From Maratus speciosus (taxonomy: Eukaryota; Arthropoda; Arachnida; Araneae; Salticidae), in the NCBI GenBank assembly GCA_963932465.1, contig OZ010795.1, positions 472,368,806 through 472,432,805 on the forward strand: DNA of 64,000 nucleotides. The letters run 5' to 3'. The position numbers were made by a program, and so were the translations under genes. Under the pieces are notes generated by a model. That model did not search any database. It was given only the letters and a program-made list of their open reading frames with translations, and was not told where the DNA came from. Positions within the stretch are counted from its first letter, which is position 1. Every line of letters begins with the position of its first letter. Of the stretch, positions 47,050 to 58,249 are shown in pieces.

Positions 47050-47896
47050 CACTGAAAGAAAAAAATATACCCTCTTCATCTAGAACGAATAGGTAGTCAT
47101 TTTCTAAATTCCTAAACTAGAAATATAAATTTCCGAGTTATGCGAATAAGGTAAACAAATAAACTGAATAGACGAAATGATCCAGAATTTCTTGTCTGTA
47201 GTTTTCTAGGTGATCAAAAGATACTTTATATCGCTCACCCGCAAGAAAGTTGCACATCTCACAAAAATCCATTTTGCGTTTTATTTCATTAATAGGTCTT
47301 TCATTGGTGCGTCTTGATACACAAAAAGTTTCACAAGTATAGTTATACGGGAAATCACTTTATTACGCTATATGTCCATTTGTGACCACAGAAGATGGGT
47401 GGATTGTGTGGGGAGGTAAAATTACCCAACCGTCCAAACCTCATCCTACGTTTTTATTCTTAAGGGTTCTATGCTTTTATGCACGTTTTTGTTCTTGCGT
47501 GTAGTGCTAAGTTCTATAATTTCATGTTACAGTAAAATCTTGCAAATTTTCTTTTGCCTCTCCTGTGAAATTTTTTTTGTCGAGATGTGTCTCTTTTCTT
47601 GTGGGTGAGCGATATCGAGAATCGTTTGAATTGCGAGAAATTATCACATGATTTCTAGAATTGATCCATAAACTAGAATTATAGTTACTAAAACTCACTT
47701 CTTATGTTCGGATTTATTTGCAGAGATTTTTAAATAAAGTTGATCACGATAATATAGTAAAACGACTTTGAATTTTAATAGGGATAACTAGAGATCTCTA
47801 GCAAAGGGAACTAGAATTTACAAGGATGACATGGAACTATTTTTTCTAGAGCCACAATTTATTTTGTAGATACCACTGGCAGAATTTTTTTCAGTG
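47050..47896. mobile_element. TA-flanked MITE with subterminal inverted repeats
   Basis: TA, then CACTGAAAGAAAAAAAT; at the other end ATTTTTTTCAGTG, then TA. Internal blocks pair as inverses (TATCGCTCACCCGCAAGAAA at 47230 with its inverse near 47600). The size and TA target suit a Tc1/mariner-type non-autonomous element. Confidence 0.75.
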
Positions 47897-47954
47897 TATA
47901 AAAAAAATTCAATCTTTTAATGTTATTAATAATCAGATATAGTCTATTTCTCTA

Positions 47955-48037
47955 AGCATTATTTATTTATTTATTTACTTACTTACTTACTATTTATTTA
48001 TTGTTCATGCATTTATTATTATTATTATTATTATTGC
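47955..48037. repeat. Compound microsatellite
   Basis: Runs of ATTT/ACTT tetramers are followed by (ATT)n. Confidence 0.85.
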
Positions 48038-48271
48038 AGGTGTGTTTGTGATCCTTCACACTCTTTCAACAAATGGAAATAATAGAAACCCTCTATCACT
48101 CTTAAAGCATGAGTGAAAGGAAAAAAAAAAGGTATATTTTTGGTTTATTAGACTATTCAAATTCCATTTAAAATTTAGATAAGATTAAAATAACATTACA
48201 AATTATTGAGATTTAACATGTTTCAGATTTTTCGGCCTGTTCCAAGAACTAATCCATCTTCACAAGAGGAA

Positions 48272-48972
48272 AATTGCATAAATAAAAACACACAACCTTG
48301 CTTAATGGTACACAAAACACAAACTTTAATAAGCTAAAAGATAAATTCTACGTTTCGAGCTGTTTCTACAGCCGTCTTCAGGAAATACGATGGTTAAATG
48401 GCTAAAATCTCAGAGATGAAGGCTTCCTGTATGAGAGACAATTTGTCGAACATTGACTAAATATATGAAAACAAAAATGTAGTGGTGCCATCCAGTGAAA
48501 ATAAATAGTTATTAATGAAATGAGTCCAAATAAATCAAAAGTTCGATTGAAGAAACCACAAGTGTTGCCACCTACACATGAGAGCCAGAATCACATTCAA
48601 CTAAGTTTTCATTCAAGTTTCTGGGAACATGATTCAAGTTTAAATTGAAATATTGCGATTAGATACAGAATTATGACTTTATGATATTATGCTAGATTTT
48701 TGGAAACTCATTTCATTAATAAGTATTTATATTCACTGGATGGTACCACTACATTTTTGTTTTCATATCTTTAGTCAATGTCCAAGAAATTGTCTCTCGC
48801 ACAGAAAGCCTTCATCTCTGAGCTTTTAGCCATTTAACCATCATATTTCCTGAAGACGGCTGTAGAAACAGCTCGAAACGTAGAATTTATCTTTTAGTTT
48901 ATTAAAGTTCGTGTTTTGTGTACCATTAAGCAAGGTTGTGTGTCTTTATTTATTATATTTTATGGTGCAATT
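48272..48972. mobile_element. Foldback element with CTGAAGA motifs
   Basis: Arms 48272-48525 and 48707-48972 are inverses: AACCTTGCTTAATGGTACAC, GATAAATTCTACGTTTCGAG and TCATCTCTGAG recur inverted. Each arm holds CTGAAGACGGCTGT-loop-ACAGCTCGAAAC (48352-48381 minus, 48850-48879 plus). The spacer of about 180 bp is unique. No target duplication could be fixed. It may derive from Penelope-like terminal repeats. Confidence 0.8.
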
Positions 48973-49029
48973 ATCCAAAATGTGTTAAGGAAAATTACAT
49001 TTTAAACTTTCACTTGATAATGGCTAATG

Positions 49030-49185
49030 CGTCTTAAAATACTGTATTTACTCGTAATTTGATTTCCTCCAAAGTCGTGCTTCCCAACTTCCTTCAACTC
49101 TTCTTCCTCAAGTATACATCGCAAATACCCATCACGCATTCCCGATCTTGCTGAAACACAGACAATATCGCCACTCTCTAAATTT
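49030..49185 (+). repeat. C-rich repeat unit (copy 1 of 4)
   Basis: The pattern CTTCCCAACTTCC.TCAACTC, ATCACGCATTCCCGATCTTG and ATATCGCCACTC recurs at 53660-53825, 54620-54795 and 56570-56745 in the same order and strand. Upstream of several copies is a TTATTAGA.TACTAAA...CAAGTTTTCAGT segment. Together they suggest a degenerate tandem array across 48.1-56.8 kb, now split by many insertions. Frames in the units are not genes. Confidence 0.75.
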
Positions 49186-49419
49186 CAATCTTTTATAGTC
49201 AATTCAATAAACTTCACAAAGGAAATTTTAATAACACAACTAGCTTATTTTCAATCCATGGAGTGTGTGCGTAACATATTTAGGAAGGGTGAAGAAAGCT
49301 AATTAAACAAGTAAAAATTAAATTTAAAAAATCAAAACACCCGGCTGCGTAAAAAGCGAACTAATTAATTATTTCTCATCAATGTGAAACTATTTTTTAT
49401 ATTACTTACATATCTTTTA

Positions 49420-50389
49420 CCCGACTGCCAAGAAGGGTTATGTGTTTCACGAGTATATGGGTATGTGGATTTCTTTATACCTTCGAAACATCCCAACGGA
49501 TGGATGGATTTTAATGAATGAGGTTTCCATCCATCCACCCATTCGTCTTAACCGCCCGATCGTTATAGACTAGATTTTGTTTTTATAAATTCAAAATGGC
49601 GGTAGAGACAAAAAAAAAAAAAAAAATACGCACCATATTGAGTGGCACATCATTGGATAGATCTTTGAAGATGAAGACGATGTTTCATTGACTATTTTAC
49701 AGTCAGAAGCTCCGTTTAAATATTACACAACCTGGAAGTTGTGTAGGTAGGATCGCTAGTTTTACTGCAACTCTAACCTTCCTAGACATCTATAGGCCTC
49801 ATCAAAACAGTGTTTGTAGATAGGAACTAACAATTAAACACAACTTAAAAGTCATCAATACAAGTAAATAAAAAAATAGGTAAGTAATATAAAAGATTTT
49901 TTGATTTTTTAAATTTAATTCATTATTTTATTTACTTGTATTGATGACTTTTAAGTTGTGTTTAATTGTTGGTTCCTATCTATAAACACTGTTTTGATGA
50001 GGCCTATAGAGGTCTATGAAGGTTAGAGTTACAGTAAAGCTAGAGATCCTGCCTACACAATTTCTAGGATGTGTACTATTTAAACGGATCTTCTGGACTG
50101 TAAAATAGTCAATGGAACATCGTTTTCATTTTGAAAGGCCTATCCAATGATATGCCACTCAATATGGTGCGTAAAATTTTTTTCCTCTATACTGCCATTT
50201 TGTATTGTACGGCCGCCATTTTGAATTTATAAAAACAAAAAAATTAGCCTATAACCGTCGGACGGTTAAGATGAATCGATAAATCCCTCATTCATTAAAA
50301 TCCATCCAGCCGTTGGGATGTTTCGAGGGTATAAAGAAATCCACATACCCAGATACGCGTCAAACACATAACCCTTCTTGGCCGTCGGG
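49420..50389. mobile_element. Foldback element, CCCGAC ends, TA target
   Basis: TA, then CCCGACTGCCAAGAAGGGTT ... AACCCTTCTTGGCCGTCGGG, then TA. Arms of roughly 460 bp meet near 49905; for example CCTCATCAAAACAGTGTTTG and its inverse lie about 170 bp apart around the centre. No transposase motif. The superfamily is uncertain; TA alone suggests Tc1/mariner-like. Confidence 0.85.
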
Positions 50390-50459
50390 TAAAAATCAGT
50401 GACATGAAGCAGAAGCCAAAACAAACCTAAAAACAAAAACAACAGAAAAACTACAAATA

Positions 50460-51045
50460 AAATGAAAATAAGAAAAATTTTCTCTTTTTTCAAAATACAG
50501 CGATTAACTTTAGTTTGTTTAGTTTATTTAATACAGACTACAAAATACAACATTTCAAGTTTTCAATCCGTTCTAAGAGCTAATCCATCGTTGATGACAT
50601 GTATATTGTATCCTTGTAAACACGTTTACGTAATAATTTCTCATGTTCCTTAGCGTCACACCTGAAATTTTGCAGCTATAACATATCAACATACAGTAAT
50701 AAAACATAATTCTTTCGACTTTAACATATTTTAACTTACAATAAATTCCGGATACAACAGAAAATAAATTAAACCTCCGTTCTGTAACATTGTAGCAAAT
50801 CTAACATTCAGCATTTTCTTATAATCACAGCTGCCCTTGTTTACGATGTTTTTAATGAATTTTAAAATATTTTATACATTTTTAAAAATAATTCACTGTG
50901 GTTATAGCTTGGACTCATACCTTCCTGGTTTATAAATAAAAACAAATTAGGGAAGAATAAATGACTGGCAGGTATGGGAATTGGATCGGGCATATCCCAA
51001 CATGATTAAAAATTAAACTATATAATTTGACTGGGAGGATCATGC
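50460..51045. other. Array-type DNA, no gene
   Basis: The segment 50520-50600 carries the TTCAAGTTTTCAATCCGTTC word of the 48-57 kb array. The rest is AT-rich without recognisable features. Confidence 0.5.
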
Positions 51046-51052
51046 TGATGTA

Positions 51053-51217
51053 CAGTAGACTCCCTAAAATCCGCACACAATCACAGATGTAAACAATGTA
51101 ACTTTCAGTTCAGATGCAAGGATAAAATTACAGAATTTTTTAGTTTTATAGCATTCTGTATGTATTTTAATATGTAATATGACTGTACTCATGGTTTTTC
51201 ATAAAGGAAGTATCCTG

Positions 51218-51248
<31 letters not shown>

Positions 51249-51622
51249 CACTTCCTTACTTTAATGATTTTGATGCGAATTAATAGGGTATCTTTGTGAG
51301 GAAAGTTTTATTGAATAATTCAAGAAAAATGTATCTCATCTTTATTATGCATATTTAATTATACATTATTAATTATTTATTTGACCTTTACTTTTAATAA
51401 TTTAATCATTTTTAAAATTATGTTACTTTTTATTTTATTTTATTACTTTACTTAATTTTGATATTTTACTATATTACAAGCATTCATTATAATTTCAATT
51501 GGATTATTACATTCAAATTACTGTTTAAAGAATGTAAACAAAGCAATGACCCGAAATCCGCAAAATTCTAAAATCTGCACAACCTCTGGTCCCAAGCTGT
51601 GCGGATTTGAGGGAGTCTACTG
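51053..51622. mobile_element. Pogo/Tigger-type MITE
   Basis: TA, then CAGTAGACTCCCTAAAATCC; at the other end GGATTTGAGGGAGTCTACTG, then TA. The ends are good inverted repeats of about 25 bp. The 570-bp interior is AT-rich, with a poly-A tract near 51220, and has no transposase motif. Confidence 0.9.
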
Positions 51623-51696
51623 TATTTTATTCCGCAGTTAGAAATGAATGCTAAAACAAAGAAAATTGCCATAAATACATATTTTGAAAACAGATA

Positions 51697-52999
51697 CACT
51701 GGCCTCTAAAAGTTAAGGTATAGGGATTGGATGCTTTCGATTGCACACGGTTTGTCGAATACCTACCAACATTATTGATGAATTGTTCTCGAACATCTGG
51801 GATGTAAAGAACATGTTTGATTTCATATTTCTCGATGAAGATTTAGTCGGGCCGACAATTAGGAGGCTAATAATAAATTTAATAATAAAATAATATTTGC
51901 GATCAGCTATGCAACAGAAAATGCTGGAAATGGTTTGTCACTGCGTTAAATAACTATTTGAGTCCTGTTCAGCGTTTGTGTGCATTTGTGTAAGCATATC
52001 ACTCATATCCGTAAAGGTGTTAACGTTTCTGTGAAAAATCCAAAAGTTTTTTGTTTATAGCATACAGAGTTTTCAACTAAATTTAACACAACTTTCCGAA
52101 AACCTGACAAAGAACAGTAGCAACAGTACACTTCAATTAAAACATAAATATATTGAATATTTGATGAGATATGGGCACTTGTATGAAATAATTTTTAACT
52201 GTGCATGCGTGGAAGATTTCAAAAATTTTATTTCATTATTTGGTAGTCAGCTATTTAGGGGAACTTATCTAAAATGTCCAGTCAAATATCGAGAAATTTT
52301 ACAAAGATAGGGGCGATATAGTGAATTCATCTCTAAAAATAGCTTTATTATAAGGGTTTTTTCCACAACTTTTCAGTCAACTCACTATATCTTTCTGAGT
52401 TTTCACAATATTTGACTAGACTTTTTATAGAATTTACCCAAAATAGCTGGCTACCAAATTATGAAATAAAAATTTCGAAATCACACGCATGAGCAGTTAA
52501 AAATTATTTCATACAGGTGCACATATTTCATCAAATATTCAATATATTCATGTTTTAATTGCAGTATATTGTTGCTACTGTTCTTTGTCAGGTTTTTGGA
52601 AAGTTGTGTTAAATTTGGCTGAAAACTCTGTATGCTATAAACGAGAAAACTTTTGAATTTTCCACAAAAACGTTAACATCTTCACAAATATGAGTGCCAT
52701 GCTTACACAAATGCATACAAACGTTGAACAGGACCCAAATAGTCATTTACCACAGTGACAAACCATTTCCAGCCTTTTCTGTTACATAGGTGATCGCAAA
52801 TATTATTTTATTATTAAATTTATTATTAGCCCCCTAATTGTACCCTGATAAATCTTCACCGAGAAATATGAAATCAAACATGTTCTTTACATTTCCAGAA
52901 GTTCAAGAACAATTCGCCAATAATGTTGGTAGATATTCGACAAACCGTGTTCAATCGAAAGCACGACAGTCCCTGTATCTTAACTTTTGGAAGCCAGTG
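51697..52999. mobile_element. Large foldback element, TA target
   Basis: TA, then CACTGGCCTCTAAAAGTTAA ... TTAACTTTTGGAAGCCAGTG, then TA. Nearly the whole 1.3 kb is one inverted repeat, arms about 640 bp, centre near 52345 (AACATGTTTGATTTCATATT and its inverse; TTTCATTATTTGGTAGTCAG and its inverse). No coding capacity. Arms this long would form a hairpin RNA if transcribed. Confidence 0.9.
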
Positions 53000-53053
53000 T
53001 ACTAAAGGATGAAATTTGTAAACACTTCTAAAATGATACTCCTTGCACCTTAA

Positions 53054-53601
53054 CCCATTTTAGGCCAATCATAGAAATTTTATAAAATGTGGTATTATTT
53101 TCATTGAAATATGCTTAAATTACATTAATTAAGACAAAAAAAAAAAAAAAAAAAACTTTCGTGCATGAAAACTAATATTTTATTTGAGAAATAAAATGCA
53201 TTTGGCATTTTCATGTATTCGGTTAATGGTGCGCTAACGCACCATTAAATTTAATATTAATAATTTTTTTAATTTTTTTATGACATTTGTTTTATTATTA
53301 CTTTATTTACCTAACTTGCAACTTTAATCCATTATAAAAACATATGATTAATCTCAAGTGGAATAGTTATACATTTTCAAGTCGAATTTGTCGATAACCA
53401 TTTCAATTTTAAAAGACTAGCGTATTTCGAAAATTTCTCAACAGAACGTTTTTGTTCCAATTAAATTACTGACATCTTAACGATGTCTCCAGAACCCTGA
53501 AAAATAGCAGAAAACAAAATTAGTGAAAAATGTTCATCACAGTGTTAATAAAAAAATATATATTGAAATGGTGCGTTTACGCACCTTTGGCTGAAAATTG
53601 G
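53054..53601. mobile_element. piggyBac-like MITE
   Basis: TTAA, then CCCATTTTAGGCCA ... TGGCTGAAAATTGG, then TTAA. Two inner palindromes stand out: TAATGGTGCG-CTAA-CGCACCATTA (53224-53247) and GGTGCGTTTACGCACC (53571-53586). TTAA targets and CC starts fit piggyBac. 548 bp, non-coding. Confidence 0.8.
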
Positions 53602-53659
53602 TTAATATGATATCTTCCGCAATTACTGGTCGCTAGTTTTGTCATCCTGTAGTTTAAGC

Positions 53660-53825
53660 TTTCCCTTAGTAAGCCTTTTTCTCCCAAGCACGCTGCCCAA
53701 TTTCTCAAAACTCTTCCCCAACCTGTCCTCACCCTTTTTATCGTGCGCAAATATCACACATTTCCCATTTTGCGTAAACGTAAAAAGATATCGCTACTCC
53801 TCAGAAACGTGAGGACGAAAAGAAA
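53660..53825 (+). repeat. C-rich repeat unit (copy 2)
   Basis: A diverged copy of 49030-49185 with CTTCCCCAACCTGTC, TTTTTATCGTGCGCA and GATATCGCTACTCCTCAG. Confidence 0.75.
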
Positions 53826-53829
53826 GATG

Positions 53830-54500
53830 AAAGATTACTCTGCAAAAAACGCAAAAGTTTCTTAATTTAGGAAAATATAATGTAATTACGAGTGAAAATG
53901 TACAATAACCTCTTACAAGTTTCTTATGATTCCGAAAAGATTTCTTTATTAAGATTAAAGAAGCATTTATAAAAACAAAATTTCTTTTGCAGCTACAGGT
54001 TTTTGGAAATGTTTCCCAGTAGTTTTATTAATCAGTTTTTTTAACCAGGAATATAGTTTCTTCGGATGATATCAATTCTCAAGTAAATATTTTCAAGTTC
54101 AAAGAACATGTTTACGGACAAACATGAAAAATTAACAGCATAAACTTTAACATTAAAATTATAATTCTATTGATATTCCCTTTGTATAAATCAATAATGC
54201 AGCTGAAAATGTTTAAAACTGATTACATCCTAAAAATAATATTCCGGTTTCTGTTAATGCTTCTTTAAATTTTGAAAATGTATTGGTTTCTGAGGTTTCT
54301 AACTGTGAAGAACGCTGTTGGGAAACGCTAATAACTAGGAAGAGGCTATTGTATATTTCCTCAATGGTTATATTATATTTTCATAGATTATTAAACATGT
54401 GTCTTTTTTTACAGTGATGAAACTCAGGAAGTTGAGACAGTAACTCAAGCACAAAGCAAAAGCGTGAAAATAGAACTACAGATAAAATAAAATAGTAATA
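53830..54500. other. AT-rich stretch, nothing identified
   Basis: No element ends, open frames or RNA genes recognised. Confidence 0.5.
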
Positions 54501-54619
54501 AGGCATGGCTTATTAGACAACTAAATCATACATAAAATTAAATTTCAAGTTTTCAGTCCATTTCAAGCATTTCTATGTTCAGTCCATTGTCTTACAGTAA
54601 AACACCGCCTATTAAACTT

Positions 54620-54795
54620 TCTCTTAATGCTTCACGCATCTTAGAATATGTTTTTTTTTTTCTTTCTCTGAAGCCTTCCCTAATTTTCCCAACTCTTCAT
54701 CCCCAGTCTGTGTATATCTTTTTACCGTATGTGCATATCAGGCATTTCCGATCTTGACCAAACATCGAAAAATATCGATTCTCCTCAGGAACTTG
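54620..54795 (+). repeat. C-rich repeat unit (copy 3)
   Basis: A copy of the same unit with CCCAACTCTTCATCCCCAGT, GGCATTTCCGATCTTGACC and AAATATCGATTCTCCTCAGG. Confidence 0.8.
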
Positions 54796-54821
54796 GAGAC
54801 GAGAAGAAAAAAAAAAACAAA

Positions 54822-54985
54822 ACATAATTAAAGATAAAAATCCAGTAATCTGGAAACAGAAACTCAGAACAGAACAGAAATCTGGAAACAGAGAAGAAAA
54901 GAAACATAATTAAAGATAAAAATCCAGTAATCTGGAAACAGAAATTCCGGCACTGAGCAGCAGAACAAAAAACAGAACTGCAGAT
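54822..54985 (+). repeat. Short tandem duplication, about 82 bp
   Basis: CATAATTAAAGATAAAAATC and CCAGTAATCTGGAAACAG occur twice, 82 bp apart. CCAG..CTGG makes each a small hairpin. Confidence 0.85.
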
Positions 54986-55338
54986 AAAACAAAACATAAA
55001 AAGTAAGGAACAAACCTTTTTCTAAGTTGTATTTTTAACTTATTAGATTACTAAATGTTACACGATATTACAAATCAAGTTTTCAGTACATTAAAATGAC
55101 TAATTTATCTTGATCCACTAATCCAACTCGAAATCTTGTAAGTTAAACTACCCCTTAATATCACACCATGCATTTAAAAATATTTAAAATAAATATTTTT
55201 CCTTTTTTAAGTTGTATTTTTAGCTTATTAGATTACTAAAAGCCTGAAGATATTGCATTTCAAGTTTTCAGTGTATTGCAAGGACTACTCCACCTTGATC
55301 TGCTACTAATTCATCTCTAAAACTTGCACGTTAAACTA

Positions 55339-56034
55339 TAGTGAAATACGTTTAACACGAAACTGAGGGTACCGAAAATAATTTTCGTGTTAAAAGGATT
55401 TCGCGTTAAAACATTCTTAAAATAAGAACAAAACTCACAAATATTTTCGACGTCATCAAATTTTATTTCGATTTCCTGTTAAACTACTAGTAAGTTGGAT
55501 CCATTCGGATAAAAAGCAAGTAAACAAAATATTGTTTATGGAGGGGGGATCAGATATCTTCTTTCGAAGTGTCTTCAACATTCTGATATCTAGCTTGTTT
55601 GAACCAAATAAGCTAAGTTGTCTCTAAATCTTCGTGCTTAGTAGTTCTCATACGTTTTCTCTCAGGTTTAAACATACTGCGCTCAAACATTAACGTTATG
55701 GGATCCCTGTTTCTTTTATTATTGTTGATAATGTAGAATTAGCAATGCAAAACTCTTTGCAGATTTCTGTTTTCGTCCTTCTTTTTTATCAACTGCATTA
55801 AGCAGCTTCATCTTCATTTGAAGCGTAATAGTAGTTTGTCTTCGTACCAATTTCTCAGCCATTGTGCACATAAAACATCGAAAACGAATGTTTTTCATGT
55901 TAAACCATTTTTGTTTCGTGTAAAAAGAACAAAAATGCATTAAATTGTATCGTATGCTGTCTGGACCGCTATATCATTTCGTGTTAACCAATTTTTCATA
56001 TTAAACGTTGTCGTGTTAAGGGTGTATTTCACTG
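55339..56034. mobile_element. Tigger-type element with deleted transposase
   Basis: TA, then TAGTGAAATACGTTTAACAC (first base changed from CAG) ... AAGGGTGTATTTCACTG, then TA. The TGTTAA/TTAACACG words repeated near both ends suggest subterminal binding sites. The 696-bp element keeps only the start of a Tigger transposase gene (next entry), so it is an internal deletion derivative. Confidence 0.85.
55560..55862 (-). pseudogene. Tigger transposase N-terminus (CENP-B-type DNA-binding domain)
   Basis: From an ATG at 55862 the minus strand reads MAEKLVRRQ, then MKMKLLNAVDKKEGRKQKSA, the first helices of a CENP-B/Tigger DNA-binding domain. After a frameshift come STLSTIIKE and, further on, HEDLETT and IWFKQARYQNV, the second half of the paired domain. 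The DDE catalytic part is absent. A frameshift and stops make it non-functional. Confidence 0.85.
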
Positions 56035-56041
56035 TATTTAA

Positions 56042-56556
56042 CCCTTAAATGCGCGATTTTTTATTTTGTTTCGAAAAAAAATATGTATGATTCTTTGAAA
56101 GGTTTATTACACAGGAAAAATAATGAAAAAAATCAGATATACATTTCTCATATAATACGTCAATCTTTTCTTCTGTTGCACATCTGCAATATAAGTAAAA
56201 ATTACTGTCGTGTGGCTGTTTTACGCTAAAATGTTGCAAATTAGCAACTATTTTAAGAAGTATGTCTCCAAATACCTTATTTTATATAATTATTTATTTT
56301 ATAGAACTTAACTTCTAACCCTTTAATTCCCATGATAGAATACGTTCATGAAATTACGTAGTTCAGAGAATCTGGCTTTATACTGGAAAGTTCCTATGGT
56401 TAATTTCACTTTATTTAAATACGGAATGTCTGTTATTAATTTAAGCAAATATTGCTATTTTAATTTTCAGGTGTGAACTAGGTATATACGAATAAAAAAA
56501 TCTATTAAATTGAAAACACTGTTGTTTGCATATATGCAAAGCTGCGCACTAAAAGG
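56042..56556. mobile_element. piggyBac-like MITE
   Basis: TTAA, then CCCTTAAATGCGCGATTTTT ... AAGCTGCGCACTAAAAGG, then TTAA. It begins seven bases after the Tigger-type element ends, so the two lie almost back to back. 515 bp, no transposase. Confidence 0.75.
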
Positions 56557-56569
56557 TTAATGTCACATC

Positions 56570-56745
56570 ATCTCATGCATCTTAAAATATCCCTTCTCTT
56601 TTCTTCCAACCCCCAAGCATGCTTCCCAAGTTCCCTCAACTCTTCACCCCCAACCTGTCTACACCTTTTTATCGTAAGCGCATATCACGCATTCCCGATC
56701 TTGCCCAAACATCGAAAAATATCGCCACTCCTCAGGAACCTGTCG
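56570..56745 (+). repeat. C-rich repeat unit (copy 4)
   Basis: The best-preserved unit: CATGCATCTTAAAATATCCC, CTTCCCAAGTTCCCTCAACT, ATCACGCATTCCCGATCTTG and AAATATCGCCACTCCTCAGG. The 81-codon frame at 56560 reads this unit; the other copies do not keep it open. Confidence 0.8.
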
Positions 56746-57060
56746 CAAGAAAACGGTTTAGAGACGCTAACCCTTTTGTGTTCACGTAAGGGGCTCGCCG
56801 TTTAAGAAAAGGGTCACGGGTGAAAGTTCCCCTCCTTTAGGAGTATAGAAATGTTTGCTTCCTGAGGGTGATGGACCAAGATCAGTAGGTTAAGGGTGCC
56901 ATTTCCTAGATTTCACTTTCAAGAACGGATGAAGTTATGTTAGACGCTCCTTTCCTCATAACAGGTTATTCCCCTTACTGAGTTAAAGGGTTACGTTGAT
57001 ATTAGGTCATCTGAAATAAGAGTATTTTTAACGAAAAAATTAATCTTTGCGAGAAAAGCG
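56746..57060. other. GC-richer unique segment
   Basis: More balanced in composition than its surroundings, with words such as AAGGGGCTCGCC and GGGTTACG. No open frame or RNA gene was recognised. Confidence 0.3.
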
Positions 57061-57079
57061 ATGTTTGTGGAAAGCTCTC

Positions 57080-57082
57080 TCT

Positions 57083-57119
<37 letters not shown>

Positions 57120-57180
57120 ATGTATAAGCGCAATAAATTATAAAACATCCTACCAATATTAAAAAAAAAAAAAAAAAAAT
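57080..57180. repeat. Poly-T and poly-A tracts
   Basis: A long T run (about 57085-57115) and an A run (about 57161-57179) lie close together. Confidence 0.9.
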
Positions 57181-57436
57181 AATTACATTTTAATTATTTG
57201 ACACAAAATGAATTTTAAATAGTTATCTGGAGTTCAACATTTAAACTGCTACAAAGATTGCTTAATTGAAAGAATCCACTTTTAACTCCCGCTCTTATTT
57301 TTTTTTTTTTTTTACTTTCTTCTGTCTTTACAAGAAGAAGTGTTGGATTCATAAAAATTTTCGAATTCCGGTTTTCGACGGATTTACACGTTTTAGGGGT
57401 CAGAGATCCCGAAAAACATGTTTTTACAAAATGTCT

Positions 57437-58190
57437 GTCTGTGTGTGACACAAATTGTGAGGACGCTCTATCTCAAGAACTAATGAACGGAGTTTAATAA
57501 AGCTTTAGATTCAGTTAGTCCCTGATATAAATTGGTGTTGACTACTTTTTTGATGTAAATCGCCCAGCAAGTGGCGCTACTATGCTGCATTATTCATGAT
57601 TTCCACAATAGCTATATCTCAAGAACTAAAGCACGGATTTTCAGAAAACTTCAGATTCAGTTACTTCTCGATGTAATTTTGTGCTGATAACTTTTGGTGT
57701 AAATCGCCCAATAGGTGGCGCTGCTATGCTGCATTATTCATGCTTAACGCAATAGCTCTATCTCAAGAACTAATGCACGAATTTACATCAAACTTCAGAT
57801 TCAGTTACTCCCTGATATGAATTAGTGTTCTTTAGTTTTTGGTGTAAATCGTCCAACAGGTGGGGCTACTATGCTACATTTTACACGATTTTCGCAATAG
57901 CTGTATCTCAAGAACTAATGTATGAATTTTAATTAAACTTTATATTCAGTTAGTCCCTTATATAAATTGATCCTGGCAAGTTTTTGGTATAAATTACCCA
58001 ACAGGTGCTACCATGCAGATTTTTTCACGATTTCCACAATAGCTCTATCTCTAAAACTAATGCTCGGATTTTCAGCAAACTTCAAATTCAATTAGAAGTT
58101 GACATATGTTGTTGCTTCTTATATTTTGGTGAAAATCACCTAACCGGTGGCGCTGCTATAAGGCATTTTTCAGGAAATATTAACATGTAT
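57437..58190 (+). repeat. Tandem array, five units of about 145 bp
   Basis: ATCTCAAGAACTAA marks unit starts at 57470, 57616, 57760, 57905 and (ATCTCTAAAACTAA) 58047, giving spacings of 146, 144, 145 and 142. Each unit also has TTCAGATTCAGTTA, a TTTTTGGTGTAAATC word and GGTGGCGCT(G/A)CTATG. No unit keeps an open frame. Confidence 0.95.
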
Positions 58191-58249
58191 GAGATAGAAG
58201 AAAGTTTTGGGATTGCCACGTCCAACTAGTTTTATGAAATACCCGTAGA

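Noticed and set aside
56560..56805. 81-codon frame with Ser/Pro-rich sequence
   Set aside because: It reads a dispersed C-rich unit whose other copies do not keep the frame.
57437..58190. CRISPR-like regular spacing
   Set aside because: The units are full tandem repeats without unique spacers, in eukaryotic DNA.
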